64,000 nt of DNA from positions 68,521,501-68,585,500 of the forward strand of contig CP136896.1 in assembly GCA_034359265.1 (NCBI GenBank). The letters are read 5' to 3'. Of the stretch, positions 43,401-55,416 are shown piece after piece. Each line of letters opens with the position of its first letter. Within the stretch, counting starts at the first letter, position 1. Source of the DNA: Canna indica (taxonomy: Eukaryota > Streptophyta > Magnoliopsida > Zingiberales > Cannaceae). The translations under genes were made by a program, and so were the position numbers. Below the pieces are notes generated by a model. That model ran no database searches. It had not been told where the DNA came from and saw only the letters and a program-made list of their open reading frames with translations.

Positions 43401-45760
43401 AGAGAAAGCTTATGACAGGATGTCATGGGATGCTTTAGAGGAAGTGTGGAGATTGATGAATGTGCCATGGAAGATGAGAAGTTGGTTGTCAGCATGCTTG
43501 AAATCAACAAGTTTTAGATGTGGTATCAATGGTGCACAATCATCATGGTTTGAAAGTTCAAAAAGTGTGTGGCAGTGGGACCCCTTACCCCCCTACATGT
43601 TTATCATGTTGCAAGAGTTGTTGTCATTATTAATAAAAAGGAGGTGGTAGAAGGGAGGATAAAGCCTTTCAAGTATAAAGATATCACCATAAGTCATCTA
43701 TTTTTTGCAAATGTCATTCTCATCACAAGCAAATGTTGTGGTAAGTCTTGTGAAAGTTTAATGGAGACATTAAAATTATATTGTGAGATAACAAACCGAA
43801 AGTGAACATGGACAAATTTGAGGTATTTTTTCCTAAAGAATGTGATCAGAAAATGAAGGAGAAGATATGCAACATAATAGGCATGAGAGAAGGAAAGCTA
43901 CCTTTCAAATACCTTGGTGTCTTATTGACAAAGGAAAATTGCCTATATGTTATCAGAGGCAAATTGTGGAGAGAGAGGAGAAGAGAATTGAGAGTTGGGC
44001 CAACAACTACATATCACAGGCAGGGAAGATTATGCTAATGAATTCTGTAATAAACTCTATGCCTATTCATACATTATCAACTTCATGGATTAGTGAGAAG
44101 GTTGTGGAGGAACATAAAAAAGAAATGTAGAAAATTCCTATGGAAAACAGCCCAAGGCAAGCATGAGTTTCACCTAGTCAAATGGGACAAGATAACACTA
44201 AGGAAAGCAGATGGTGGATTGGGAGTAAAGGATCTAAGTAAAGTGAAGGTGGTCGTTCAAGCAAAAAGGATACTGTCTTTTTTGAATAAGAAGAGCAGGC
44301 TTTGGGTTAAATTGTTGTGGAGCAGATATGGAATGTTCCATCCATAGAAGCAAGTGAGGAAAGTAAACTGGTCTTGGTCCTTTAGAGGACTAGTGGATGC
44401 CATTATGAAATTAAGAGATGGTGTGAGAATTAAGATAGGTAATGGGAGAAAAGCTAGCATATGGGATGATTCTTGGATAGATAGTACACCCTTGGACAGA
44501 TGGCCCACATACATCAATATGAACATCAATTTATGGGAGAGGAAAGTTGAATTCCTGGTCAGTAAAGATGAGTGGAATATGGAATTGCTAAAGAAAGAAT
44601 TTGGTATGGAATTGGTAAAGAGAATATCGCAAATATATTTACCAAAGAAAGCGGTGCAAGATAAATGGGTATGGGGGTTGAATGAGAAAGAAAAAATAAA
44701 TAGTAAAATTGCATACAACTATATAAAAGGAAGAGAAGTAGAGGGAGAGAATGAGCATGCTGAATGGAAGAGGATCTGGGAGATGAAAGCCATCCCAAGA
44801 GTAAAAGTATTCTCCTGAAAGTTGCTGCACAAGAGGATTCCCACGACTGATCTTTTATCTAAGTTCAGTAAAGTACAAAAGCAGAATTGTTATGTTTGCA
44901 AAGAAGAGGAGGATAGTGCTGAACACATCTTTTATGAGTGTGGGCTAGCAAAATTATTATGGAGGAACCTTGAGAAGGTTTGTAATTGCAAATTTGAGCA
45001 TTGGAATGAGTGGAAGGAAGGAAGGTGGATTGAGGAGGGGTCTAAGCTAGGAAGAGAGGAGAGAGCGGCATGGATAGGGTTGATTGCGGCAGGCCATTGG
45101 GCATTGTGGAGGAATAGAAATCAAAATTGCTTCAGAGACAACGGTCATGGTTTGAACACTATGATCTGCAGGATATTGGCTGACTGTTGTCACTTGCTAT
45201 GTAACAGAGTGGGCAACATACAAGGGAATAGATGCAATCTGTGTACTGATAGTTCTGATCATAACTGGCAGTGGTAGGAGAATGTAAGTAGCCAGAATGA
45301 GCATGAGTTCAATATGTTCAGTGATGCAGCTTGGCTGGAGGGTACTAAAGAAGCTGGTTTAGGAGTTTATGTAGAAGATAAATTGGGTAGGAAAGTGTTT
45401 GAAGCTCATTGCTATAAGACACTAGGTAGCCCAATGATTGCAGAAGCTTGGGCAATATGGTATGGGTTAAACAAGTTGAGAAATATGAACACAAAATATT
45501 TGAAGATTTTTTCTGATTATACTAATGTTGTCAGAATGTTGAATAGGGAAAGAAAAATTCCATGGTTTATGAAGGAACTGATAATAGACATAATCCAAGT
45601 AGGTAGAGAAATGAAGGTTCTTGATTGGAACTATGTAAGGAGAGCTGAGAATGGGAAAGCTCATCTCCTTGCTAAGGCAGGAATGCAAGAGAAGGAGAAG
45701 AGGTTTGGTTCAGACATGGATGATGGAAGGCTAGCTGATATGGTGTGCTATGAGGAATAG
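40481..45760 (+). pseudogene. LINE-C ORF2 (endonuclease, RT, RNase H), interrupted
   Basis: The apurinic-type endonuclease begins at the ORF2 start (LICWNIRGGMK), with the catalytic-region motifs VETHIDEAY and LLVGDYNCIDCPEDKKRG and a stop near 40643. It is split at 41158/42309 by a solo LTR. The linker (42309-42980) has WWSKSMAKWIDDND. RT (42982-43860) contains LGRGKAPGPDGYN, LIFIPKKDQPITIKDYRPIA, EQGAFVKRRRLQDNV and KIDLEKAYDRM. Its YADD-type box reads FFANVILI, so the catalytic pair is lost. The thumb region is at 43867-44347, the zinc-binding region at 44822-45000 (CYVCKEEEDSAEH), and RNase H at 45314-45690 (FSDAAW, IAEAWAIWYGLN, FSDYTNVV). There are several frameshifts. The ORF is dead. 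Confidence 0.9.
41159..42303. mobile_element. Solo LTR (Ty3/Gypsy-like) in the LINE-C endonuclease
   Basis: A 1145-base sequence begins TGATGACATA and ends CACCCATCA, with a perfect 5-bp duplication ATCAT at 41154-41158 and 42304-42308. No internal retrotransposon sequence remains, so it arose by LTR-LTR recombination. Start and end resemble Tat/Athila-type LTRs; that assignment is by eye. Confidence 0.9.
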
Positions 45761-46207
45761 ATTTTGTTGAGAAATGGTCAGGGAAGTGAGAGTAATGATA
45801 CAAGTAATCAGGTGACTGAAGACAAATCTGGAGGAAAGGAGGCTGTAAAGTATTTAGATACAGGATGGGAAGCTGACAGTTTGTTAAATAAGGAGGAAGC
45901 ATTGACTAGTTATAAACTACAGGTAACTGGTAAATATGAATCAGTTACCTGCAGAAAGATAGGTGTAGATAAACTTCAAGTACATGTATTTGAGAGACAA
46001 GATTTTATGGTAGGAGCTACTGAGGTAGCTGAGGAAAATGTAGAAGTTTTGAATATTAATAAAATGCAAACTTATCAGGGAGAATATGACTATGCTCAAG
46101 GGTCTAGCGAGGAGTGCACGACCATGGATCCTCTGCCTCTTCTACCTAGTCCACGGGTGTAGTATGACTCTGGCTTATAGGTGTTTTTCTTTTTTCTTTT
46201 TTTTAAA
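45761..46207 (+). other. LINE-C 3' region
   Basis: Sequence after the RNase H stop, still partly open (SNDTSNQVTEDKSGGKEAVK), ending in a T-run and AAAA before the target duplication. It is ORF2 C-terminal or 3' UTR sequence. Confidence 0.6.
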
Positions 46208-46224
46208 AAGTAGAAGGACAATGT
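46208..46224. repeat. Right 17-bp target-site duplication of LINE-C
   Basis: Exact copy of 23048-23064. Confidence 0.85.
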
Positions 46225-46292
46225 GATTTCTGATGACAAGATTGTTAAATAATGAACTAATGAATTGTATGTTTGTTAATAATAAGTTTGTT

Positions 46293-46706
46293 AAAGGTGG
46301 CAATTGGGCGTGCTCATGCCACCCAGGCTCGAGCAGGCTTATTATTTGATAGGTCGTGCCTAACACGAGCATGACCCGAATTCTTGAAGGGATGGTCCAT
46401 CATGACATGCGGCCCATCCCTTTCGAGCTCTAATAGGTTGACTTAGATGAACGCTCAATGCAGGCTGCGCGCAAGGCATTGGGCGTGCCCGCTATGGAAG
46501 GCGCATCATTCCAATGCAACTACATTGGGAAGGGACGACGATTAGGTCTGTGTTAGGTTTAGCCTGCGTTGGCGCAAGCTTAGGTCTATGTGTCGTGCCC
46601 AACTTATCCCTTGGGCACTAGGACTGTGTTCAGGCTTGGTCAATCACAACCCTTTCAGGTCGGGGCTATGCCACTTATAGGTGGATCCGACTCATTGACA
46701 CTTCTA
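46293..46706. mobile_element. Degenerate hAT-like MITE (GGTGGCAATTGGGCG terminus)
   Basis: The left end AAAGGTGGCAATTGGGCG resembles the complement of the right end, AGAAGTGTCAATGAGTCG. The interior is GC-rich with repeated GGGCGTGC/AGGCTTGG-like words, unlike its AT-rich flanks. No exact 8-bp duplication was found. Confidence 0.5.
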
Positions 46707-48690
46707 ATATGTAGTGATTTGATTAAGGAAATTTATCAATGTTGCAATGAAAGTGAATTTTTATAGGACAATTTTCACTAATGTATGGAATCGAGATATT
46801 GGTCCATTAATCGGGATCTAATTAAGTGGCTATCTTTGTGATGATTTTGATATTGCTAGACAGTCATCTTCTCATTGTGTAAATTTATAAAAATATAATT
46901 TTAATTTAACTAATTATAAACAATAGATATAATTTGTTATCAATTTATATATACAATATATTTTTAAAAATAAGAACCATATATACACATGAATTGGTTT
47001 TTTTTAAAAAACAATGTTTTATGTTTAAATGACATTTTATTTTAAAACAATGTTCATATAAAATTCAAAATAGAAAAAAAGACATGCAAAAAATGTTCAA
47101 TGAGAATGCTAGATCATTCTACATTAAAATAGTCATTGTTAAATTATCTTGAATAACCTATTTTAGAAAATGAATATTCGGAAATGAAAAAAAATATATT
47201 GAACCTTAAATTACCAATAAAATAGTAAGAATGGAGAATGATATTGATACATAAAAAAATAAAATTAAATAGTAAAATTCATAAGTACTTGCATTATGTG
47301 CAGACAAAAACCATTAATTAGTGAAAGGTTAATCCATAACCATCATCAAACAGTATTGAAAAAAAAATCATATATATCATGGTTTAGATTAAAAAAAAAT
47401 TATTTTGGCAATTAAGAAATGTAATTAAAGTTATATAAGTTATGCAACAAATAATAATACTACGTATAAATTGGTATGGAAAAAATCATAAATGGAGTAT
47501 TAGTTAAGAAATGTAATTAAACGAAACACAATCAACTGTCACAAATTATACATCTCCAATTGAGTATTAATCGACAACCCTTTTGTTCTACCAAAATCGC
47601 CACTAAAGTTCAGTGAACTAACAGTATCAGCCCATGCTTGAAATGGACCCGGACTAGGCCTCGGCCTCCAGTCCAGCCCATGACGGCCCGCATTAGCACT
47701 GGGTTTGGGTTTAATCTGAACCACTTTCAGTCTTTCACCTCGAACCATGAATATTATTTTTTTGATTTGTTCGTTTTGGATCAAGGATTTAAAAACAACA
47801 TTAAAATATGCTATGTGTTTTTTCCTTGAGTTAAGTTGCTTAATCTTCTTTCTGGGTTTATTCACATCAGAATCTGAAAAAAAAAAATAGAATAACAAAT
47901 CAAGGCAACATTTACTCAATACGTTCTTAAATTCGGATTGGTCGATGCAAGTCAACCATTATCCCTCTTTTCGTCAACTGTGCTACACGTGAGAATGATA
48001 GTAGCACAAGTAATTTCCAAATAGTAAGAGATAAAATGTGTTATTTAGTATGTGGAGAATGATTTTTCAAAAAATAAAAAATAAAAATATCATAAATGAA
48101 TATTTAAGCGTACAAAAAAACATATAAATAACTAAAATAATGTGAAATATGTATTTAATATTTAGAAAGAAAAATAATTTATATTTCACCCAATCATTTT
48201 TTAATCACTAAGTCTACATTATATGCAATAAATTCAAAAATTTTGATTGCTCAATTTGAAGTTTCATCTTTGAATTTAATATATGTGTAAATCACACACA
48301 ATAATTTTAGCATCAGTTAATGTTTGAAATATACCAACTTAGTTCAATTTTTTTAATTTAAGCAAATATTTAAGTTGCTAAAGACTTTTCACTAGAAAAT
48401 CTTTTAAAGAGTCAAATTAAGATATAATTCTGATTTTAAGACGAAGCAATATTTCAAATATATTAAACATTTTAAAAAAAATGAGCTTTTGAAACTTTAC
48501 AACAGAAGTTCTTATAAATTTATCATGAATCTTGACAAATAAAATTATGCTTTCATAAATTTATGCACTGCTATCATGTATATATTGGGAATAATTTGCT
48601 TTATGATCTCAAATCCTAATAATTTTACAAATGATGCATACAAATTGTTATTGTGGTCATCTTTTCATGCCACCATTATTGCACAACTTA
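46707..48690. other. AT-rich intergenic sequence
   Basis: A short GC-rich patch at about 47640-47740 lies in a minus-strand frame with KPKPSANAGRHGLDWRPRPS, which looks like repeat-derived translation rather than a gene. Nothing else recognised. Confidence 0.5.
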
Positions 48691-49520
48691 GGGCTTATTT
48701 GGTTAGCGAAACCAAGTTTATTTTTATGATTTCAATTTTACTGAAATCAAAATTGCTTATGAAAACGTGTTTGGTTTAGTATTTTCGTGAAACTGAATCA
48801 AAACCAGAATGAAAACGAAACCAATTTTCTTAATAAAAATGAAAATAACATAATGTTATTTTCTGTGGTTTCGAGACTGTCAGTTTCGTTATCAAAATGC
48901 TGTGATAACTTTGTAATTATAAATATTTTTTTATAAAATTAATTAATTTAAAAATAAATCAAACTATATCGAATTTTTTAAAATAAAAATAAAAATCATC
49001 ATTTTTAACTCAAACTTTTATCTTAAATTTATAAAATAATTAAACCAATTTATATCTAATTGACTCAAATCCAAATTTTAAATAACTCAATTTTTCTAAA
49101 GTTGATCTATTTATAATTTAATCAAACCTAATTTTAGATCATTGGACTTGTTTTTTTTTGAAATTTTATAATAACTATTAATTAATTTTTATATCTAATT
49201 GAACCAAAAAATCTTAAATTACCAATAACTTAATTAACTAAATTATTTAAATATTTTGTAACCATATTAACAAATATTTAATTTTGTAAACTAACTAAAT
49301 ATTTAATTATTACTAAAAATGTTCAAAAAAAATTAATATTATTTTTTATAACCAAATAAATATTTACTGGTTTCAACTAACTAAAACTGATGTTATTTTT
49401 ATTAACCAAACGCGTTTTTAGAAAATTGAAAATTAGAAACCAAAATCAAATTTTCGAAACCAAATTTTCAATTTTACTAAAACCAAACTAAAAAATAATT
49501 TTCGCTAATCAAACAGCACC
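48691..49520. mobile_element. PIF/Harbinger (Tourist-like) MITE
   Basis: The left end GGGCTTATTTGGTTAGCGAA and the complement of the right end, GGTGCTGTTTGATTAGCGAA, are inverted repeats of the GGGCNTGTTTGG type. TTA lies on both sides (48688-48690 and 49521-49523), matching the 3-bp preference of PIF/Harbinger. The 830-base interior is AT-rich and non-coding. Confidence 0.8.
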
Positions 49521-49523
49521 TTA

Positions 49524-50343
49524 TGCTTCCACTGAACCCAACCATTCAATTATATTTAGCTCAAGTGGAAAAGATCATCACTGCCACCAGAGAATCTTCC
49601 CATTCAAAGTCTACTCTTCACTGTCCAAAGTTTTACTTTCAAACGTCTAAATTAAATCCATCAACGAAAAAAAACAGTAAAACACATCATTCTTTTTCTT
49701 TGCACAAATTAAAAACATTTTTATCTGTACCTTTTTTTAAAAAATTAAAAAAAAAACGATTTTTGTTTCAAACCTGATAAATAATTAATCCCTATTATAT
49801 ATAGGCTTTCAAGTGACAACGTGTTTGATCGCATTAATATGAAAGAGCTGCTTTACACATTCAGATTCGCAATCACACTGTAACTTTTTACCTATATATA
49901 TATACTAATCCCTCAGCACACGAAGAAGAGATAAGATTCCAAATTAAAGCTTCCTAATTAACAATATATAAAGCCGGAACATTATTAATTAACTGGACAA
50001 ATATCTTTATAATATTATTAAGATGGCGATAATGATATGATGCAGTGCATTGCAAGGTTGCAAATTGGCTGGACTTTGAAGCATCAGATCCTCCATGTGT
50101 AGACTAGAGAGAAGCACAAGTCTTTATAATGTGGGATGATGAGTCAGGTCTTTTGGAGGGTACATATGATATGGTCCTCTTGTTGCACTATCACGGAGGA
50201 ATCGCTACATATTTATATGTAATATTAATTAATCTTTAATTCTGTTTAATTCTTTTTTCCATTGTTTTTTCTACAATAATAAGTTGGCGGAGAAGATGAT
50301 ATTTAATCCTAAAATCTATAATAACAAGAGTGAAAGTTCTTAT
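49524..50343. other. Intergenic sequence with a possible TATA box
   Basis: CCTATATATATATACTA at about 49892-49908 could serve as a TATA box, and the following 300 bases are less AT-rich. No coding frame or known RNA was recognised. Confidence 0.3.
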
Positions 50344-50935
50344 GGCTCATTTGGTACACCGTATAATATTAACATGTATAGTATTAATTTGTATTGACTA
50401 ATCTGTATAATATTAGTCTGTATTGTATTATTATTATACAATATTTGGTGCATATATGTACTAGCATGTATAGTACTAGTATGTATTAACTAACATGTAT
50501 AATATAATATAATATTATATTATATGTAAATATATTATAATAATATTATATTATATTATATACAATGTAAAATTACATATATTACATAATGTAATATAAT
50601 ATATAATATATAATATAATATAATATAAAAAATTATATAATATATTTTATCATTAAAATATTTCATAAATTAATTTATTTTTATAATAATTTTTAATATA
50701 TTTTTAAATTTTTGATTGAAAGTAAAATGAGTATCCAAAATATTAAAAATTCTAATGCATGCTAATGAACAGCTTTGAGAATGTATTACTAATACATCTT
50801 ATGACAGCTTTTGAAATATTATTTTTAATGTAGATATTAATTAATACAATTTTCAAACATTGTATAGTATAATTCTAATACTATACAGAATATTTATACA
50901 GGGTACTAAGTATGTCCTTACTGGCATATTTGTAA
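50344..50935. mobile_element. AT-rich MITE-like element (GGCTCATTTGGTAC end)
   Basis: The left end GGCTCATTTGGTACACCGTA is similar to the complement of the right end, GGACATACTTAGTACCCTGT. The interior has extended ATATTATATTATAT palindromes (about 50495-50640). No clear duplication. Confidence 0.5.
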
Positions 50936-52287
50936 GGACATATTTGGCACCTCTTTAAGTATCCAAGAAATAAATTAAATAAAAAAATTTGGGTGGAGTT
51001 GTGGGGGAATTTTTTTTCCAAGTTAGCTAAATGAGAACATCAATAATTTATGCTTGTTCAGAAGGGATATCTTTAGACTTTAGCATCGCTATCAAGATTC
51101 AAGGCTAAGATTTATTTATGAGGAGATTAAATATGGAAAATAACAAGTGAAGATAGCTTTTTTCTTAACAAATTAAAGGAAGAAAATGATTTAAGTAGCC
51201 CGTCCTTTTAAAAAAAGTTTTCATATTTGAAACTTAAAACTTCAGTTTGATAGTTGGATCCGAACTTTGTTGTTTTATATAAAAAATTATATAGTTTTTA
51301 ATCATGGTTTTTGATCAAATCAAATGGATATTTTGTTACTAATGGATTGGGTCATATATATTCTGTTTTATTAATTAAGAGCATATCAAGTCAAATTTTT
51401 CATCTTCTAAAATGGTTGAAATAAAGATGAAGGGCCAAAAACTAATTTACCTACAATAACATTTTTAAGAAGAAAACTATTCTACACAATTTTTAATTTG
51501 AAAAAAAATCAAAAATAAAATATACATGTATTCTCCGTTTAAGAATTTTTCTAAACCCGAATATGAATTCTCGAAACTCCCTCAAATGGAATATGATATC
51601 CAAAATTCTTAGAACCAGAATCGAATTCAAAATATCTCCAATATACTCTCGTACCGAAATTCTTGAAAATAGTTTCACTTAAAACTCTCGAAAGTGATCA
51701 TTTAATCATGAAAATGTATCTTAAGATCCTTCAAAATCATAAAAAAATCTAAATTAGTAAATAAAATGAGGTTCATAATTTGAATCAATAAAATATTTGA
51801 GTAAAACTATTGAAAGTGACAACTTGATCATGAAAATGCATCTTAAAATCAACAAAAGAATTACAAAAATTTTAAATTAGAAAATGAATGAGGTTCATAA
51901 CTTGAATCAATAAAATTGAGTGCGTATAAAAATTTCACAAAAACTCCAAAAATTTAGGTAAATACTACGGTGGAAAGAACCTGATAAATATATATGAGAT
52001 GCACATATATATAAATGAGACGAGAAACAAAGGATAATATTGTTTTAATATAGTAAAAAAGATTGTCATAGTGTGGTCATCTATTTAAGTTATAGACGAG
52101 AGACAAAGAATAATTTTATTTTAATATTATAAGAAAGATTCTCATAGTGATCTAAATTACTGTCTATGCCGGGGAATCAAGATCGTCTTTGCTAGATAAA
52201 TTACCATCATGTTGACAACCAAACATGATAATTCATATTGGGATGATCATGTATACGATATACCTTATACCAAACATCCACATAATA
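50936..52287. other. AT-rich intergenic sequence
   Basis: No gene or structured repeat recognised; short open frames here have no recognisable content. Confidence 0.5.
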
Positions 52288-52339
52288 TTTTTTTTATAGA
52301 AAAACATACCAGAATAGGGTCACCACCTACTCATCCTCC

Positions 52340-54707
52340 AGGTAAAGGGAGCATTGGGACCTGGCCATGCATCCCTCGTTGGATAGACAAGCAAGTGTAT
52401 TTTCCTTATCTGGTTCCATTTTTTAACCATCAAACTGTACTGTTTATAAGCCAGTTCACTAGTTTCACAAACTTCTTGCATATATAACAAGTCTCTCCTT
52501 ACATGAATAAGCCCAGAATTTTTGTCATTCATTACAGTCCTCTCAGCTTGACTGCTAACTTGAATTGCATTTGCATTATCCATTCCTTTTGATGAAGTGC
52601 TTCCTTCGTCCTGCAATACAATGTTGCTCTTCATCATCTCCTCACTTAGAGCTTTTTTTTGCCATTTCATGCGCTATTGAATTCAAGTCCCTCTTCAAAT
52701 ATTGTCATTCCACCTCTCCTATTTCCTTTGCCATATTTTTTATGTTGCTTATTAGAACTGATATGTTCCAATGAGCACTAAACTCTTCCCTAAGAATCTT
52801 TATCAACCTTAAACAATCAGATTCCACCAGAACCCTCTTTATAATTTTCTTCCTTACATTATCTAATCCAAACCAAATAGTCATTGCTTCAACCATTAAT
52901 GGATTATCAGCTATATCAATCTTGTTTCCAGTGAGCATAATTTCTCCCTTTCTATTTTTCCACACAATTCCACAACCACAAATATTGTTTCCTTTTCAAG
53001 CTGCATCACACTGAAGCCTAACCTCCCAATTCCCAGTTTCCATCACTAATTTCTCTCTTGTGATTTGATTCCTGACAAAATTTCTATCCAATTCATTTTG
53101 CTCCCACATTTCCCAGAGTGCTTTATTCAGTAAGCTTCTAACTTCCCAACCTTTCTTTTCAAAATTTTTGCTGTTTCTATTCTTCCTGATACACCACATT
53201 GAAATTGCCAAAAAAGCTTTAATCTTACAGCTGAAACTTCTTCGAAACCATCAGCTTCCTTAAGCCATTCACCTTGCCTCCATTCATTCTTAAAACTGAA
53301 CACAATTCCTATAGTTTCTTCAGCCATTTTCCAATACACTTTTGCATATTTGCAGTCAAACAAGATATGGTTCATGTCATCAATACCTTCATTACAAATA
53401 TGGCATTTGTTAGCTTCTATCCCTGATAGCTTTGCATTCCACCATGATGTAGGCAACCTGCCCCATAACACCTTCCAGATAAACAACTTAACTCTCTCTG
53501 ATACCTTCATCTTCCAAATTTATTTTCGCTCCACCTTTGGATATTCTTCCAGCTCTTCTTTTCCTTTCAAGTAATAATAAGCAAACTTGACTGATAACTC
53601 ACCTTTCCAGTTATCAGTCCATATCCACTTATCTGTCCCCTTATGACTATCAATCTGTAACAGGTAAATTTTTTGTCTTAGTTGTTCACCAAAACAATAG
53701 TCCATCAGTTCATTGTTCTATTTTCTATTTGAAATCAATTCTTCCACCTTTGAATACTTCTCCAATCCTGTTATATTGATGTAAGTAGGCCAAATACTAA
53801 GAGGTAAAATATCAATCCAAGGTTCATTCCAAAGATCAATGTTCTTGCCATTTTCAATTTTCTTTCTCAGTCCTTCTCTGATGACTTCCATGGTATTTTT
53901 TACAGCTTTCATTGCCCATGAGTACTTTCTACTGTTTTCCATATTCCAAGGATTACATTTCCCATATTTTTCAATGACTAAGGAAGTCCATGTTTGTCTC
54001 TCTTCATTTAGCAATGGAAGAATCCTTTTTGCTAATAGAGCATTTTTCATAGTTGGTAGATCTCTAATTCCCAAGCCTCCTACTCCTTTGTTTGTTGTGA
54101 TCTTTTTCCAACTGATCATTTTCGCAGACTTGCCATTATTACTAGAATTCTAGAAGAAATTCCTAATGATTTTAGTCAACTTTTTAACTGAACTTTCACT
54201 TGTCCAAGAAGTCATGTAAGAATATGTTGGGATTGAGTTTAATGCTGAACTTATCAATACTTTTCTGCCTGCCTGAGATACTAAGTTTTTTGCCTAAGGC
54301 TCCACCTTTTTCTCAACCCTTTGTATTAGTTTCAGTTCATGCTCTTTCTTCAATCTATTTGGAGAAATAAATGCTCCTAAATATTTCATTGGAAACAGAC
54401 CTTCTTTCATTCCAAATGCCTGGCAAATACCATGTTTGATTTCTATGTTGCAGCTTTTTGGGAAGAACAACTTTGACTTCTCAAAGTTAATCTTTTGCCC
54501 TGAGATTTTACAATACAAATCAAGGACCTTTTTCACCCCACAAACAAATTTTTTATTCCCTTTTGCAATTATAACAATATCATTCGCAAATGATAGATGA
54601 TTAACCATGAAATCCCCCACTCTGAAAGGAACTATTTTATTATCATTCACTGCTTTTTTCAATATTTTTGACAGCACTTCTTCCATTATAATAAATAGGT
54701 AAGGTGA
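52340..54707 (-). pseudogene. LINE-D ORF2, RT palm to RNase H
   Basis: The minus-strand order is: SPYLFIIMEEVLSKI and the mutated catalytic box LSFANDIVII (the second Asp of the pair remains but the first is Asn); thumb (FGMKEGLFPMKYLGAFISPN); connection (54119-53718, ITTNKGVGGLGIRDLPTM and LSIWPTYINITG); zinc-binding region (53510-53340, MKVSERVKLFIWKVLWGRLP, CHICNEGIDDMNHILFDC); and RNase H (53030-52705, LQCDAA, MVEAMTIWFGLDNV, ESDCLRLIKILREEF). The C-terminal frame at 52670-52320 is probably ORF2 tail. Frame breaks are present, so the gene is dead. Confidence 0.87.
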
Positions 54708-54729
54708 TAACACTACTAGAAAAATGGTC

Positions 54730-55110
54730 ATCAGCAACGGCTGATGCCGTTGCTGAGCCGTTGCTGAAGAGCATCAGCAACGGCTGAGCCGTTGCAATAG
54801 CGCCGTGAGAGAAAGTCGCGTTGCTGATGACTTAGCAACGGTTCAGCAACGGCCGCTCGGGCCGTCGCTCAAAACATTATCAGCAACGGCCGCTGGGCCG
54901 TCGCTAAAAATATTATCAGCAACGGTTTTGCCACAGACCCGGAGCCGTTGCTGATACCATTAATAGCAACGGCCGCTGAGTCCGTAGCAACACCGTTAGT
55001 AAAACTCCGTCGCTAAGCCGTTGCTGTAGGTCATCAGCAACGGCTTTCGATACACTTTTAGCAACGGCTTTCCCACGGACGCCCGTGGGAAAGCCGTTGC
55101 TGATGACCTA
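54730..55110. repeat. CACTA-2 left subterminal repeats
   Basis: About a dozen GCAACGGC/GCCGTTGC copies in both orientations, nearly identical to the CACTA-1 left end. Confidence 0.9.
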
Positions 55111-55416
55111 TACCTGCAACCAGAAAATTTGAAAATTTCAAATTTCCATTGATACATTTATTTGATACATAACTCACACACCCATACCCTCATACACACA
55201 TTCATTCACACATCACAAACATCTCATACACATTCATTCACACATCACAAACACACCAAGATATACATCAAAACAATTATATTTATATTCATAATTATCC
55301 ACGATAGTATAAACACAATTCAAATGTAAAATTGAAGTATCAACATCTCAATAACATAGTCAATATAAATTAAACAAGTTCAATATCTGAGTAACAAAGT
55401 CAATATAAACAAAATC

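Larger units (their letters stand above)
23065..46207 (+). mobile_element. LINE-C: long L1-type LINE interrupted by CACTA-3, a solo LTR and a duplicated block
   Basis: The LINE parts are 23065-23339, 38073-38282, 39177-41158 and 42309-46207. Together they give an ORF1-like N terminus, a DUF4283 plus CCHC ORF1, then endonuclease, RT, a zinc-binding region and RNase H. The 3' end (T-run then AAAA) resembles that of LINE-A. A 17-bp target duplication encloses the whole unit. Without the inserts the LINE is about 6.4 kb, near full length for plant L1. Stops and frameshifts make it inactive. Confidence 0.85.

Noticed and set aside
47539..47955. 138-codon minus-strand ORF
   Set aside because: No recognisable domain; part of it runs through a repeat-like GC patch, and a poly-A tract near 47880 explains some of its open length.
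51493..51678. 61-codon minus-strand ORF
   Set aside because: Short, AT-driven Ile/Phe-rich translation without supporting context.
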